Made by a program: the position numbers and the translations under genes. A stretch of 64,000 nucleotides of DNA from JAGNHS01 sp964609695. GTDB lineage: Bacteria; Bdellovibrionota; UBA2428. Below, piece after piece: positions 9,363-18,318 of this stretch. Every line of letters starts with the position of its first letter. Position 1 is the stretch's first letter. The notes beneath the pieces were generated by a model. It worked only from the letters and a program-made list of their open reading frames with translations. It searched no databases and had not been told where the DNA came from. The stretch is taken from the NCBI GenBank assembly GCA_964609695.1, contig CAZSSP010000003.1, positions 62,001 to 126,000 of the forward strand. The letters run 5' to 3'.

Positions 9363-10545
9363 TTCTAAACGTCTTGAAATGGTTATAGATCTTGGGGAAC
9401 ATCCTTGGTGTAATCATTTTTTAAAAGAACAAGAAGTCGGAAAAGAGCCAAAGTACCCATTGCGAGTGCTTTATTGCTTAGATTGTCAAAGTTCCCAATT
9501 AGATTTTACTGTAAAAAAAGAAATCATGTTTGGAGATCATACTTATCTTTCAGGTGTTACAAAATCTTTAAGTGCTCATTTTGAAAACGTGGCCTTAAGA
9601 CTAGATAAGGAGTTTTTTCAGGATAGCAAAATAAAAAATATTTTAGATATTGGTTCTAATGATGGGACTCAATTAAAACATTTTCAAAAATTAGGGTGGG
9701 AAGTCTTGGGAGTTGAATCGTCAAAAACTACTGCAAAAATAGCAATAGATAGCGGAGTTCCTACTCTAAATTCATTTTATAATTTTGAGACACAAGAAAA
9801 CTTGAATATTAAATTTGATGCCATAAACGCAGCGGGAGTTTTTTTTCATTTAGAAGAACTTCATTCTGTGACAAAAGCCATTAAAAATGGATTAAAGCCG
9901 AATGGTGTTTTCGTAGTTCAGTTTCTCTATATGAAAAGTATTATTGAAAACTGTGCGTTTGATCAAATTTATCATGAGCATTTACTTTATTATAATTTAA
10001 CTACTTTAAAGAGATTGTTGTCTCGACATGGACTTGAGTTATTTGATGCTCGATGGACTCCGATTCATGGTGGAACAATTGTTGCCTATGTTTCTCATCC
10101 AGGCTCCTATAAGCCTTCAAAAGAATTGAATGATTTACTGGATCAAGAAGAGCTTCATCAATCAAATGCTCTAAGCACTTATCAAGATTTTTCTATAAGA
10201 ATTAAAAAGCTTAAGGCTGATAATTTAGAATACTTAAATTCTAAGAAAAGCAAAGGAAAGAAAATTTATGGAATGGGTGCTCCGGTTAAAGGTAATACTT
10301 TGCTCAACTATTTTGGAGTAGGTCGAAATGTTTTAGATTGTTTAGTGGAGAAGAACACTTTAAGAAATGGTTTATACTCCCCTGGAATGCATATACCTGT
10401 AGTTATGGAAGACGAGAATTTAATCCCACCTGATATTTATTATGTACTTGCTTGGAATTTTAAAAAGGAAATTTTGGCAAATAATAAAGAGCTTTTGTCT
10501 AAAGGTGTTGAGTTTTATTTTCCCATTAATCCAAGGGAGTTTTAA
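9343..10545 (+). CDS. sugar C-methyltransferase (zinc-binding TylC3/NovU type)
   Basis: 400 residues with the three-part layout of SAM-dependent nucleotide-sugar C-methyltransferases. There is a zinc-binding N-terminus (C3, C6, C45, C48), a SAM site ILDIGSNDGTQL (about 100-111) and a C-terminal domain with IYGMGAPVKGNTLLNYF. Characterised members add a methyl group at C3 of 4-keto-6-deoxy sugars via an enolate, creating branched sugars. Together with a GMD-like dehydratase nearby (11453-12481) it predicts a branched deoxy sugar, possibly heptose based. It overlaps neighbours on both sides (20 bases and 1 base). Confidence 0.8.
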   Translation: MECRVCDSKRLEMVIDLGEHPWCNHFLKEQEVGKEPKYPLRVLYCLDCQSSQLDFTVKKEIMFGDHTYLSGVTKSLSAHFENVALRLDKEFFQDSKIKNILDIGSNDGTQLKHFQKLGWEVLGVESSKTTAKIAIDSGVPTLNSFYNFETQENLNIKFDAINAAGVFFHLEELHSVTKAIKNGLKPNGVFVVQFLYMKSIIENCAFDQIYHEHLLYYNLTTLKRLLSRHGLELFDARWTPIHGGTIVAYVSHPGSYKPSKELNDLLDQEELHQSNALSTYQDFSIRIKKLKADNLEYLNSKKSKGKKIYGMGAPVKGNTLLNYFGVGRNVLDCLVEKNTLRNGLYSPGMHIPVVMEDENLIPPDIYYVLAWNFKKEILANNKELLSKGVEFYFPINPREF

Positions 10546-11456
10546 TGAAAGCATTAATCACTGGCGCGAGTGGCTTTCTGGGAAAATTTTTATCTCAAGA
10601 ATTAAAGTCGAGAAAAGTTCAAGTTACAGATCTTAATAGTAAAAATGGAAATCTCAAAATTCAAGGATCTTTAGATAATTTGCCCTCAAATGAATTCACA
10701 CATATTTTTCATTTAGCTGCTTGGACACAGGCGGGAGATTTTTGTCTGAAACATCCAGGAGAGCAATGGATTATTAACCAGCAAATGAACACCAATTTGT
10801 TGTATTATTGGCAGACTAAGCAGCCTCAGGCTAAACTTATCAGTATGGGGACGAGTTGTTCCTATGATGAAAATTTATCACATTCCGAAGAAAATTATTT
10901 ATTAGGGACGCCAATCTCCAGTTTGTATACATATGCCATGACGAAAAGAATGCTTCACGTGGGTCAAGTGGCGATTTCAAAACAATTCAATTTAAAGTAT
11001 TTAACAGTCGTTCCATCCACTCTATATGGCCCTGATTATCATAATGATGGTCGTCAAATGCATTTTATTTTTGACCTTATGAGAAAAATTTTGAGAGGAA
11101 AAAAATATGGAGAGGATGTCGTTCTTTGGGGAGATGGAAGTCAAAAAAGAGAAGTCATTTTTGTTGAAGATTTTGTTCGTGATTTGTTGAGTCTTGAGCC
11201 GATACTTGAAAACGGAATAGTCAATATCGGTGCTGGCGAAGAATTCACTATTAAATATTTCGCTGAAACTATATCTCAAATTGTTGGCTATGATCATGCT
11301 AAAATTAAATACGACACCACTAAGTATGTTGGCGCTAAGTCTAAATGTTTAAAAATTTCAAAATTGGAATCATTGCTTGGCAAGCTAGAGAGAGTGCCTT
11401 TAAAATCTGGTTTAGATAAAATGTATAATTGGTTTGAAGAAAACTCTGCTTATTAA
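10545..11456 (+). CDS. NAD(P)-dependent sugar epimerase/reductase (extended SDR)
   Basis: 303 residues. The N-terminal MKALITGASGFLGKFL is the NAD(P)-binding motif; catalytic Tyr and Lys are in YTYAMTKRML, preceded by SMGTSCSYDE, which replaces the usual SSSxxYG. The region PSTLYGPDYHNDGRQMHFIF resembles GDP-fucose synthase and related 4-keto-sugar epimerase-reductases. It is the last gene of the 3822-11456 operon; its ATG shares a base with the preceding stop (TAATG). It probably finishes the sugar dehydrated by the 11453-12481 enzyme, but this is inference from context. Confidence 0.72.
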   Translation: MKALITGASGFLGKFLSQELKSRKVQVTDLNSKNGNLKIQGSLDNLPSNEFTHIFHLAAWTQAGDFCLKHPGEQWIINQQMNTNLLYYWQTKQPQAKLISMGTSCSYDENLSHSEENYLLGTPISSLYTYAMTKRMLHVGQVAISKQFNLKYLTVVPSTLYGPDYHNDGRQMHFIFDLMRKILRGKKYGEDVVLWGDGSQKREVIFVEDFVRDLLSLEPILENGIVNIGAGEEFTIKYFAETISQIVGYDHAKIKYDTTKYVGAKSKCLKISKLESLLGKLERVPLKSGLDKMYNWFEENSAY

Positions 11457-12481
11457 GATTCGAAATGGACTTTAAGATGTTTATTAAAAGCGATCTCTTC
11501 GCCTTCTTTTAGAAGGGAATAGTCGTAGTCACACATTTTACAAATCAATTCTTCAAAATCAGTTTTAGAACACCAATTTAAATAATTTTTTGCTTGTGAT
11601 GGGTTTCCAACTAATGGGATAGCTTCAGCTTCTCTAAAATCTTTTTGACTTTCGATACAGTGATCTTCCCAATTGATATTTAAATAATTCGAAGAAATTT
11701 TAAGGATGTCCAGAACAGTGTGTGCCTTGCCTGTGCAGAGTATGTGGTCAGAATTATTGGTTTCTTGAAGCATTGAATGCATGGCAATGACATAGTCTGG
11801 CGCATAACCCCAATCTCTAGTTGCGTAAATGTTTCCAATTTCAATCTTTGTTGATATTCCAGCTTTTATACTGGCTAAGGTTGAAGTTATTTTTCTTGTG
11901 GCAAAATGTCTGGGTCGAAGTTCGGATTCGTGATTATAAGTGATACCCGTGTAGGCTTTAACTCCGTATTTAGCCCTATAGTTTCGAATAATGTGGAATG
12001 CTAGCAGTTTAGAGGTCGCGTATGGGGATCTAGGGTTCATTTGACTTTTTAAATCTTGTGGAGATTCTCGAGCATTTCCGAAAAGTTCACTGCTACCAGA
12101 AAAGTACAAGCTTGAATTTTTGTAATTAGTTCTAAGAGATTCAACAAGCGTATAAACTTCTTCTGTTGTTTTAGAAATAGTTTCCAGTGGGTTTTTCCAA
12201 GATTCTTGAACAAAGCTTAATGAGCTAAGATGATAGATTTCATCTGGATGTAACTCATCAAGAATTTTTGTTAATTCAGAGCTCTTCAAATGAAAGTTGT
12301 TAACTATTTTTATCTTTGAGTTATCAATTTTTGAATACTTAAATAATGGCAGATTGCTTATCGAGATGTTCGACTGTCTACTAGTTCCGACTATATTATA
12401 ACCAAGTTTCAAAAGGTGTAAGGCAAGCCATTGACCATCTTGTCCGCTGATTCCAAAAATGAGTGCTGTTTTAACTGCCAC
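11453..12481 (-). CDS. GDP-sugar 4,6-dehydratase, GMD-like
   Basis: 342 residues related to GDP-mannose 4,6-dehydratase: FGISGQDGQWLALHLL, SGSSELFGNA, catalytic Y154 and K158 in SPYATSKLLA, and YNHESELRPRHFATRKI. It differs from the true GMD at 25297-26334: the RRSSSFN cofactor loop is replaced by SRQSN. Given the heptose genes beside it, it may be a GDP-heptose 4,6-dehydratase (DmhA/WcbK-like) or a GDP-4-keto-6-deoxymannose reductase; I favour the former. The GTG start at 12481 has no clear ribosome-binding site. It converges with the operon ending at 11456, overlapping by 4 bases. Confidence 0.7.
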   Translation of the reverse strand: MAVKTALIFGISGQDGQWLALHLLKLGYNIVGTSRQSNISISNLPLFKYSKIDNSKIKIVNNFHLKSSELTKILDELHPDEIYHLSSLSFVQESWKNPLETISKTTEEVYTLVESLRTNYKNSSLYFSGSSELFGNARESPQDLKSQMNPRSPYATSKLLAFHIIRNYRAKYGVKAYTGITYNHESELRPRHFATRKITSTLASIKAGISTKIEIGNIYATRDWGYAPDYVIAMHSMLQETNNSDHILCTGKAHTVLDILKISSNYLNINWEDHCIESQKDFREAEAIPLVGNPSQAKNYLNWCSKTDFEELICKMCDYDYSLLKEGEEIAFNKHLKVHFES

Positions 12482-12594
12482 TTATTCAAGGATTTAGTCC
12501 TATTTCTTTGATTAGCCAAATATTATTAATCAACGAATAATAAAGGATATTTCTATAAAAATAGGCATTTACGGAGTATATTTTTTAGGTGTTA

Positions 12595-13839
12595 ATGAAA
12601 AAAGTATTATTAAATTGTCAAAATAGTAGTTTGCGTGATTTTGGCGGCGCCGCAAGATACGTGCAAAAGCTCATTGAAAATTCCAAGAGTGATAGTGCAA
12701 AGGAATTTGAGTTTTCATATATTAATTACAAAGATCGTGAAACTTGGGATGATAAGCTAATCCAACTCCAAAAAAAAATTAAGAAAACTTGTAGTGAGAT
12801 ATTTATAATCGGCGGAATTATAGAGTATTTTTATGGCCTTTTAATTTTTCATTTGTTTTTTTTAAGTTCTCGAATAAAACTTAGTAAGAAATTTTTCGTT
12901 GATCTTTTTTTATCTAGAAAACAAACGATTCGTCCTGTTGTTTATAAGGCTGAAGAGGGTTTTAGTATTTATCATGAGCCAATAAATTATGTTTCTGCAT
13001 CTGACATAGGGCAACGCTTGGCAAAGAGAAATTTTGCATTTTGTTCAACGTTTTTAGATGTACAAGATTTGTATTTTCCTGAGAATTTTAATTCTAAAAC
13101 ACTAAGTGAGCGGATATTAAATTATTCTCTTTATAAAAATCATTGTGATTTTTATTTTGCAATTTCTGAATTCACAAAAAAAACGATGGTAGAGAAGTTG
13201 GATATACAACCTGATAAAATTTTTGTGACATATTTAGGCTCTGATTTAATTCAGAATAATGATCCTCTTTTAGTCGAACGATATGTGTTCAAATACAAAA
13301 GATATTGGGTCTACCCTGCAAAATTTTGGCCTCATAAAAACCATAAGTTTTTAATTAAAGGCATATCGGCCTTATCGGAAAAATTTCGTAAAAATGATGT
13401 AAAGCTAATACTCACGGGTGGTTTTGATGAGGATGAGTATTTTCAATTGAAAGTTCTTTGCGAAGAAATGAAGGTTTCGGATGTAATAGTCTTGATGGGT
13501 TTCGTAAATGACCTCGAGTTGAAGTCCCTGATTAAGGGCGCAGAATTCATGGTTTTTCCATCTTTATTTGAGGGTTTTGGAATGCCAATTATTGAGGCTA
13601 TGAATTTGGGGTGTCCTGTTGTGAGTGCAAGTGGTTCTTCGTTATCAGAGATTGCTAAGGAGGGTGCTCGTTTCTTTGATCCTTTAAACTTGGATTCTTG
13701 GATTTCAGTAGCTGAATTAATGCTTGAGGATCGCCTAGATAGGGTAAAAATGATTGAAACTGCTAAGAAAATTAGTAGTCAATATACATGGGAGAGTACG
13801 TATAGGGAGACATTGAAAATTTATAAAAAGTTTACATAG
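12595..13839 (+). CDS. GT4 family glycosyltransferase
   Basis: 414 residues. The C-terminal GT-B half is canonical: YPAKFWPHKNHKFLIKGI, then FMVFPSLFEGFGMPIIEAM with the E-x7-E donor motif, followed by GCPVVSASGSSLSEIAKEGA. This matches GT4 mannosyltransferase-type enzymes. ATG 12595 with AGGT just upstream is preferred to a GTG six bases earlier. It heads a plus-strand group reaching 18318, separated from the next gene by 141 bases containing no further gene. Donor and acceptor are unknown, though GDP-mannose made by ManC is a natural candidate. Confidence 0.82.
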   Translation: MKKVLLNCQNSSLRDFGGAARYVQKLIENSKSDSAKEFEFSYINYKDRETWDDKLIQLQKKIKKTCSEIFIIGGIIEYFYGLLIFHLFFLSSRIKLSKKFFVDLFLSRKQTIRPVVYKAEEGFSIYHEPINYVSASDIGQRLAKRNFAFCSTFLDVQDLYFPENFNSKTLSERILNYSLYKNHCDFYFAISEFTKKTMVEKLDIQPDKIFVTYLGSDLIQNNDPLLVERYVFKYKRYWVYPAKFWPHKNHKFLIKGISALSEKFRKNDVKLILTGGFDEDEYFQLKVLCEEMKVSDVIVLMGFVNDLELKSLIKGAEFMVFPSLFEGFGMPIIEAMNLGCPVVSASGSSLSEIAKEGARFFDPLNLDSWISVAELMLEDRLDRVKMIETAKKISSQYTWESTYRETLKIYKKFT

Positions 13840-13980
13840 CTGAGCTGTATCTTTAAGTATTCCTTTATTTTTTTACCTCCTTTTACGTATCTAGCTAGTG
13901 AAATGCGAATATGATAACAGTTCTATAGGAATATATAATCGTCTTAAGTAGTTGAATTGTTTAGTGAGGAAGGATTTTAA

Positions 13981-14946
13981 ATGAAGTTTTTTGTTACAGG
14001 AGGAGCTGGATTTTTGGGGTCTACATTTTGCGATCATGCTTTGGCTCAGGGGCATGAAGTATTAGCATTTGATAATCTTGAAACAGGCTTTGAAAGCTTC
14101 TTAGAGAAAGCCATAAAAAACCCCAATTTTAAGTTTTTTAGGGGCGATATTCGTAATTCTGCTGACCTTGATACTTCAATGAGTGATTTTAAGGCTGATT
14201 GGGTTATTCATTTTGCGGCTAACGCCGATGTTCGCAGGGGGACTGAGCGCCCAACTCGTGATCTTGAATATAATACTATCGGAACTTCAAACGTTTTAGA
14301 GTCAGCTCGTAAGTCAGGTGTAAAAAGAATACTATTTAGTTCTACAGGATCAGTATATGGCGAGCCAGAGGTGTTTCCTACGCCTGAGGATTGTCCTTTT
14401 CCTGTGCAGACTTCATTTTATGCAGCTTCAAAGTTGGCAGGAGAAGCTTTGATCTCTGCCTATGTGTCCGGTTTTGGTATGACGGCTTTGGTTTTTCGTT
14501 TTGTATCTATTTTAGGTCCTAGGTACACTCATGGACATGTTTTTGATTTTATAAAAGCTTTAAAAAAAGATTCAACTCAACTAACTGTGTTGGGAAATGG
14601 TAAACAAACAAAATCGTATCTTCACGTTGAAGATCTAATGGCAGGTCTCTTTTTGGCCATAAATAAAGCTAAAGAAGCTACCTTTAAGATTTATAACATT
14701 GGACATGATGATGCGCTTATTGTGGATCAAAGTGTATCTTATATTACTGAGCGCCTGAAAATGAATCCTAAAATAATACACACTGGTGGAGAGCGCGGTT
14801 GGGTGGGGGATAGTCCTCGTATTCAACTCGACACTTCTGCTTTAAAATCTTTGGGATGGCTTGCGAAGCGTTCTCTTCGGTCAGCCGTTGAAGATACGGT
14901 AGATTTTTTATTTGAAAATCAAAATCTACTTGATGGACGAGATTAG
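13981..14946 (+). CDS. NAD-dependent epimerase/dehydratase (UDP-glucose 4-epimerase-like SDR)
   Basis: 321 residues with FVTGGAGFLGSTF at the N-terminus, FAANADVRRGTERPTRDLEY after the third strand, LFSSTGSVYGE holding the catalytic Ser, and YAASKLAGE holding Tyr and Lys. These match UDP-glucose 4-epimerase or dTDP-glucose 4,6-dehydratase-like extended SDRs. A strong AGGAAGG lies before the ATG. It is 2 bases upstream of the polyprenyl-phosphate sugar synthase gene, so it may make that enzyme's nucleotide-sugar substrate. Which isomer is produced cannot be told. Confidence 0.78.
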   Translation: MKFFVTGGAGFLGSTFCDHALAQGHEVLAFDNLETGFESFLEKAIKNPNFKFFRGDIRNSADLDTSMSDFKADWVIHFAANADVRRGTERPTRDLEYNTIGTSNVLESARKSGVKRILFSSTGSVYGEPEVFPTPEDCPFPVQTSFYAASKLAGEALISAYVSGFGMTALVFRFVSILGPRYTHGHVFDFIKALKKDSTQLTVLGNGKQTKSYLHVEDLMAGLFLAINKAKEATFKIYNIGHDDALIVDQSVSYITERLKMNPKIIHTGGERGWVGDSPRIQLDTSALKSLGWLAKRSLRSAVEDTVDFLFENQNLLDGRD

Positions 14947-14948
14947 TC

Positions 14949-15896
14949 GTGAATACAGCCATAAATCCAATTGAAATTTCAATTGTTGTTCCTGTTTTTA
15001 AAGAAGAGAAAAACATTCCAGTATTTATTGAGAGAACTCAAAAAATACTGACTGGTTATAATGATAATTACGAAATTATATTCTCGCTGGATCCGTCTCC
15101 AGATTTAAGTCGAGATGTGATAGCGCAATATCATTTAAAGGATCCACGTATAAAGTTGTTAACTTTTTCTAGAAGAGTTGGGCAGCCTATGGCGACAATT
15201 GCGGGGCTACAATTCTCTAAGGGTAAAGCTGTTGTTGTAATGGATGTTGATCTTCAGGATCCTCCTGAGTTAATTTTGGAAATGATTGCAAAATGGAAAG
15301 AGGGTTTTGATGTCGTTTATGCTCAAAGAAAATCAAGAAAAGGCGAAACTCTAATTAAAAGAGTGGTTTCATATTGGGGATATAGGCTTATCAATAAAAT
15401 AGCTGATGTAAATATTCCACCAAATACCGGTGATTTTAGACTTATGAGCCGTAGGATGGTGAATGAGCTATTGCGATTAAAGGAATCGCATGGATTTTTA
15501 CGAGGAATGGTAGCGTTGGTTGGATTTAAGCAATGTTCAGTACTTTTTGATAGGCCAGCTCGATATTCAGGGACAGGAAATTACAATAGATTTTTAGGTT
15601 CACTTAGAATTGGTGTTAATGGGATTGTTTGTTTTTCTAATTATTTATTAGGATTGAGTTCGTTGATGGGGTTTACTGCAGCCGGTGGTTCTATGTTTTT
15701 TGCAATGGTTTATTTGTTACTCAAACTTCTCGGTTTTCCCTTTCCCATGGGTAATCCAACCATTGTCATATTAGTTCTGTTTCTAGGCGGCGTTCAGCTA
15801 ATTAGCGTTGGTATTTTGGGAGAATATATTGGTCGTATTTATGATGAAGTTAAACAAAGGCCCAAGTTTATTGTAGATGAATCTATTGGGTTTTAA
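14949..15896 (+). CDS. polyprenyl-phosphate sugar synthase (GT2, GtrB/ArnC type)
   Basis: 315 residues. The GT2 domain has ISIVVPVFKEEKNIPVFIER, VVMDVDLQDPPE as the metal-binding DxD region, and FSRRVGQPMATIAGL. Two C-terminal membrane segments (about 230-285) end in GEYIGRIYDEVKQRPKFIV, the hallmark tail of GtrB/ArnC enzymes, which load a sugar onto undecaprenyl phosphate at the cytoplasmic face. It starts at GTG 14949, and its stop overlaps the ATG of a GT-C-like membrane protein (TAATG), so a lipid-linked sugar donor and its user are probably made together. Confidence 0.85.
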   Translation: MNTAINPIEISIVVPVFKEEKNIPVFIERTQKILTGYNDNYEIIFSLDPSPDLSRDVIAQYHLKDPRIKLLTFSRRVGQPMATIAGLQFSKGKAVVVMDVDLQDPPELILEMIAKWKEGFDVVYAQRKSRKGETLIKRVVSYWGYRLINKIADVNIPPNTGDFRLMSRRMVNELLRLKESHGFLRGMVALVGFKQCSVLFDRPARYSGTGNYNRFLGSLRIGVNGIVCFSNYLLGLSSLMGFTAAGGSMFFAMVYLLLKLLGFPFPMGNPTIVILVLFLGGVQLISVGILGEYIGRIYDEVKQRPKFIVDESIGF

Positions 15897-17545
15897 TGAA
15901 TTTAAAAAAACACTTATCTAAAAATTTATACAATATATTTATTGGTGTTGGGTTGCTTTGGATAGGTGTCGTTTTTTACTATTTTTTAAATCAACAAATT
16001 TTACCTTATACAAATAGATTTGATGATGAAGGGTATTATCTCCGGGATTCGATAACAATTTGGAGTAAATTAAAAGAATTTGGATTTTTTAAAGTTTTAA
16101 ATGAATATTTAAAACAAAATTTAAGTTTTTTTTATTTTGAACCTGGACCAAATACAAATCTAGGATATCTGGCTTCTTTGGTTATGTGGGTGTTCGGTCC
16201 AGGCAGGGGAGCTGCTCTATCTCTAAATTTATTTGCACTATTACTGACGTTGTTAGTTACTATAAAAACTTTTAAAGATTTAAAAATAGAAAATGAATTG
16301 AAGTTAATCCCCCTCGTTTTTGTATTTTATAGTTCATTTTGTTTTAACGGAGCGGGTGATTTGTTTGATTTTAGGCTAGATTTTTTTGGAAGTTGTTTGT
16401 ACGGCGTATCCATTTGCGGGCTCATTTCAATTATGAGTAATACATCCATTAATAAGTTAAAGTGTTTCGTTTATCTTTTCCCCATTTTTTTATCTTCTAT
16501 ATTTAGATTCATTTTAATAATTTATTTAATATTACCTATTTTATACTTTTTATTTTCCATTATTAAAAATAAGTCTCATTGTTACAAAAATGTATTTCTG
16601 TCACTCGCTTCAATCTCTACATTAGTTTTGCTAAATGCGATTTGGGGTTTTAATTTTCTAAAAAACTACTATTGGCTACAGCAACAATCTTCCTTAGAAA
16701 AAATTTTTCGTAAACAATATTTTAGTGATATTTCTTCCTTGGGGTATATTTTATATTATCCTAAAACTTTTATAAGTAATTACGTTGGCGTTGGGTTTAC
16801 TTTTAGTTTAGTACTTTTTATAGTTTGTTTATTTTATAAATTTAGAAAAAAAACATTAATTCCGCATAATAGATGTCAAATAAATAGTGAAATTGTCGTA
16901 TTAATTTTATTTAGTTTTATATCTCCAGTATTAATATTGAGTTTTAATTATGTGAGAACAGCTCAAGTTATTGGGGTTTTAGTAATCCCAACGTGTATTC
17001 TCTCGGTTTTAGCTATCAAATCGATGGATTTAGTAGAGCAAGGTATTCGAGTGCGTAAATATATAATTTGGACCGCATTTGTATCGGGGCTGATTGTTTG
17101 GCCAATTCAATTATTCAAAAAGAGAAAAGTAGATTTGTCAGATATCACTAAAATTCAGGTTGTTTTTGACACGGCTTTTAATTACTTTATAAAAAATTCT
17201 AATGAAAAACCGATTATAGCTTTTCTAGATTCATTGCCTGATTTTGATCATAATACATTTACAATATGGGCAGCTGAAAAAAAGAACGGAAAATTGATAT
17301 TGCCTGAAATGGTAATTTCTCGTTTGCCATATAACATAACTCAAGAAAAAATTCTTAATGAACTTAAAAGCGCTACATATTTTATAATTCCTAAAGATTG
17401 GTCACATTTGAAACTAAGTAAATGGCTTGTTTTTCATGATGTATTTAACTCTCAAAAGCCAATTTTATCTTGGTTAGATAAGAACACATATTGTGGGGGT
17501 AGTTTTAAGTGGAAGGGAGTCGAATATTATACTTGCTTTAAATAG
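15896..17545 (+). CDS. polytopic membrane protein of a DFRxD family, GT-C-like
   Basis: 549 residues: membrane segment 12-30, acidic first loop NRFDDEGYYLRD (D43, D44, E45), further segments, then a soluble tail from about 420 ending YYTCFK. It shares GDLFDFRLD (about 154-162) and YYPKTFISNYVGVG with the proteins at 3822 and 20672. The ATG overlaps the stop of the polyprenyl-phosphate sugar synthase, the arrangement seen for GtrB and GtrC. A periplasmic glycosyltransferase taking the sugar from that lipid is the best reading, from topology and context rather than clear homology. Confidence 0.6.
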   Translation: MNLKKHLSKNLYNIFIGVGLLWIGVVFYYFLNQQILPYTNRFDDEGYYLRDSITIWSKLKEFGFFKVLNEYLKQNLSFFYFEPGPNTNLGYLASLVMWVFGPGRGAALSLNLFALLLTLLVTIKTFKDLKIENELKLIPLVFVFYSSFCFNGAGDLFDFRLDFFGSCLYGVSICGLISIMSNTSINKLKCFVYLFPIFLSSIFRFILIIYLILPILYFLFSIIKNKSHCYKNVFLSLASISTLVLLNAIWGFNFLKNYYWLQQQSSLEKIFRKQYFSDISSLGYILYYPKTFISNYVGVGFTFSLVLFIVCLFYKFRKKTLIPHNRCQINSEIVVLILFSFISPVLILSFNYVRTAQVIGVLVIPTCILSVLAIKSMDLVEQGIRVRKYIIWTAFVSGLIVWPIQLFKKRKVDLSDITKIQVVFDTAFNYFIKNSNEKPIIAFLDSLPDFDHNTFTIWAAEKKNGKLILPEMVISRLPYNITQEKILNELKSATYFIIPKDWSHLKLSKWLVFHDVFNSQKPILSWLDKNTYCGGSFKWKGVEYYTCFK

Positions 17546-17601
17546 TCTCAAAACTCTTGGCTTCTAGACTATAGACAGCTAGTCAATTATATCTTTATAA
17601 G

Positions 17602-18318
17602 ATGGATCTCGATCAGTATAAAACTATATGGCCAAAATCTGTTCCTGTCTTAAGTCCTGAACAGCAGCAAGCTCGTGAAAGATTTATGTTAGGATGGCAC
17701 GAAATACTTCCTAAAAAGTATGCCTATGTTGAAGATTTTAATCATTCATGGATTTCAAAATTACCAATTAAGAGCAATTCTAAATCCCTTGAAGTCGGAG
17801 CCGGCATTGGCGAACATTTTTTTTGGGAAGATCAAAATATTCAAACCTATTATCAGCTAGATTATCGTGAAGAGTTTTGTAAGTTAATTCGGGATAATAC
17901 TAAATCTAACTTGGTTTTTTGTGATGATATTCAAAGCAAAACACAATTTGAGAATTCTACTTTCGATAGAGTGTTAACTGTTCATGTTTTGGAGCATTTG
18001 CCGAATCTACCTGCGGCCTTATTGGAAATAATCCGCATATTAAAAGATGATGGATGTTTTGATGTAGTCATTCCATGCGAGGGTGGCCTTGCATATTCAA
18101 TTGCTCGTAAAATATCTGCTCAGAGATATTTTGAAAAAACTTTTAAAATGGATTATCTGCCTATAGTAAAATCTGAACATATCAACACTTTCCCAGAAAT
18201 CATGGCAGAGTTGAAAAAATATTTTAAAGTAGAGCAGTCTTCTTTTTTTCCTTTAAAAGTCCCGTTTTATCCAATTAATCTTTGTACTGCTATGAGATTA
18301 ACTAAAATAAAAATTTAG
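17602..18318 (+). CDS. class I SAM-dependent methyltransferase
   Basis: 238 residues of the methyltransferase 11/25 type. Motif I is SLEVGAGIGEHFFW; motif IV region reads FDRVLTVHVLEHLPNLPAAL, followed by EIIRILKDDGCFDVVIP. About 60 N-terminal residues precede the SAM fold. It closes the plus-strand block, converging with the minus-strand operon with a 4-base overlap. The substrate is unknown; modification of a sugar or of a lipid-linked glycan is suggested only by context. Confidence 0.75.
   Translation: MDLDQYKTIWPKSVPVLSPEQQQARERFMLGWHEILPKKYAYVEDFNHSWISKLPIKSNSKSLEVGAGIGEHFFWEDQNIQTYYQLDYREEFCKLIRDNTKSNLVFCDDIQSKTQFENSTFDRVLTVHVLEHLPNLPAALLEIIRILKDDGCFDVVIPCEGGLAYSIARKISAQRYFEKTFKMDYLPIVKSEHINTFPEIMAELKKYFKVEQSSFFPLKVPFYPINLCTAMRLTKIKI

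Noticed and set aside
13840..13980. Gap between the GT4 and SDR genes inspected for a promoter or small gene
   Set aside because: TATAAT-like and TATGAT sequences occur, but without a matching -35 at proper spacing; no open frame of note.
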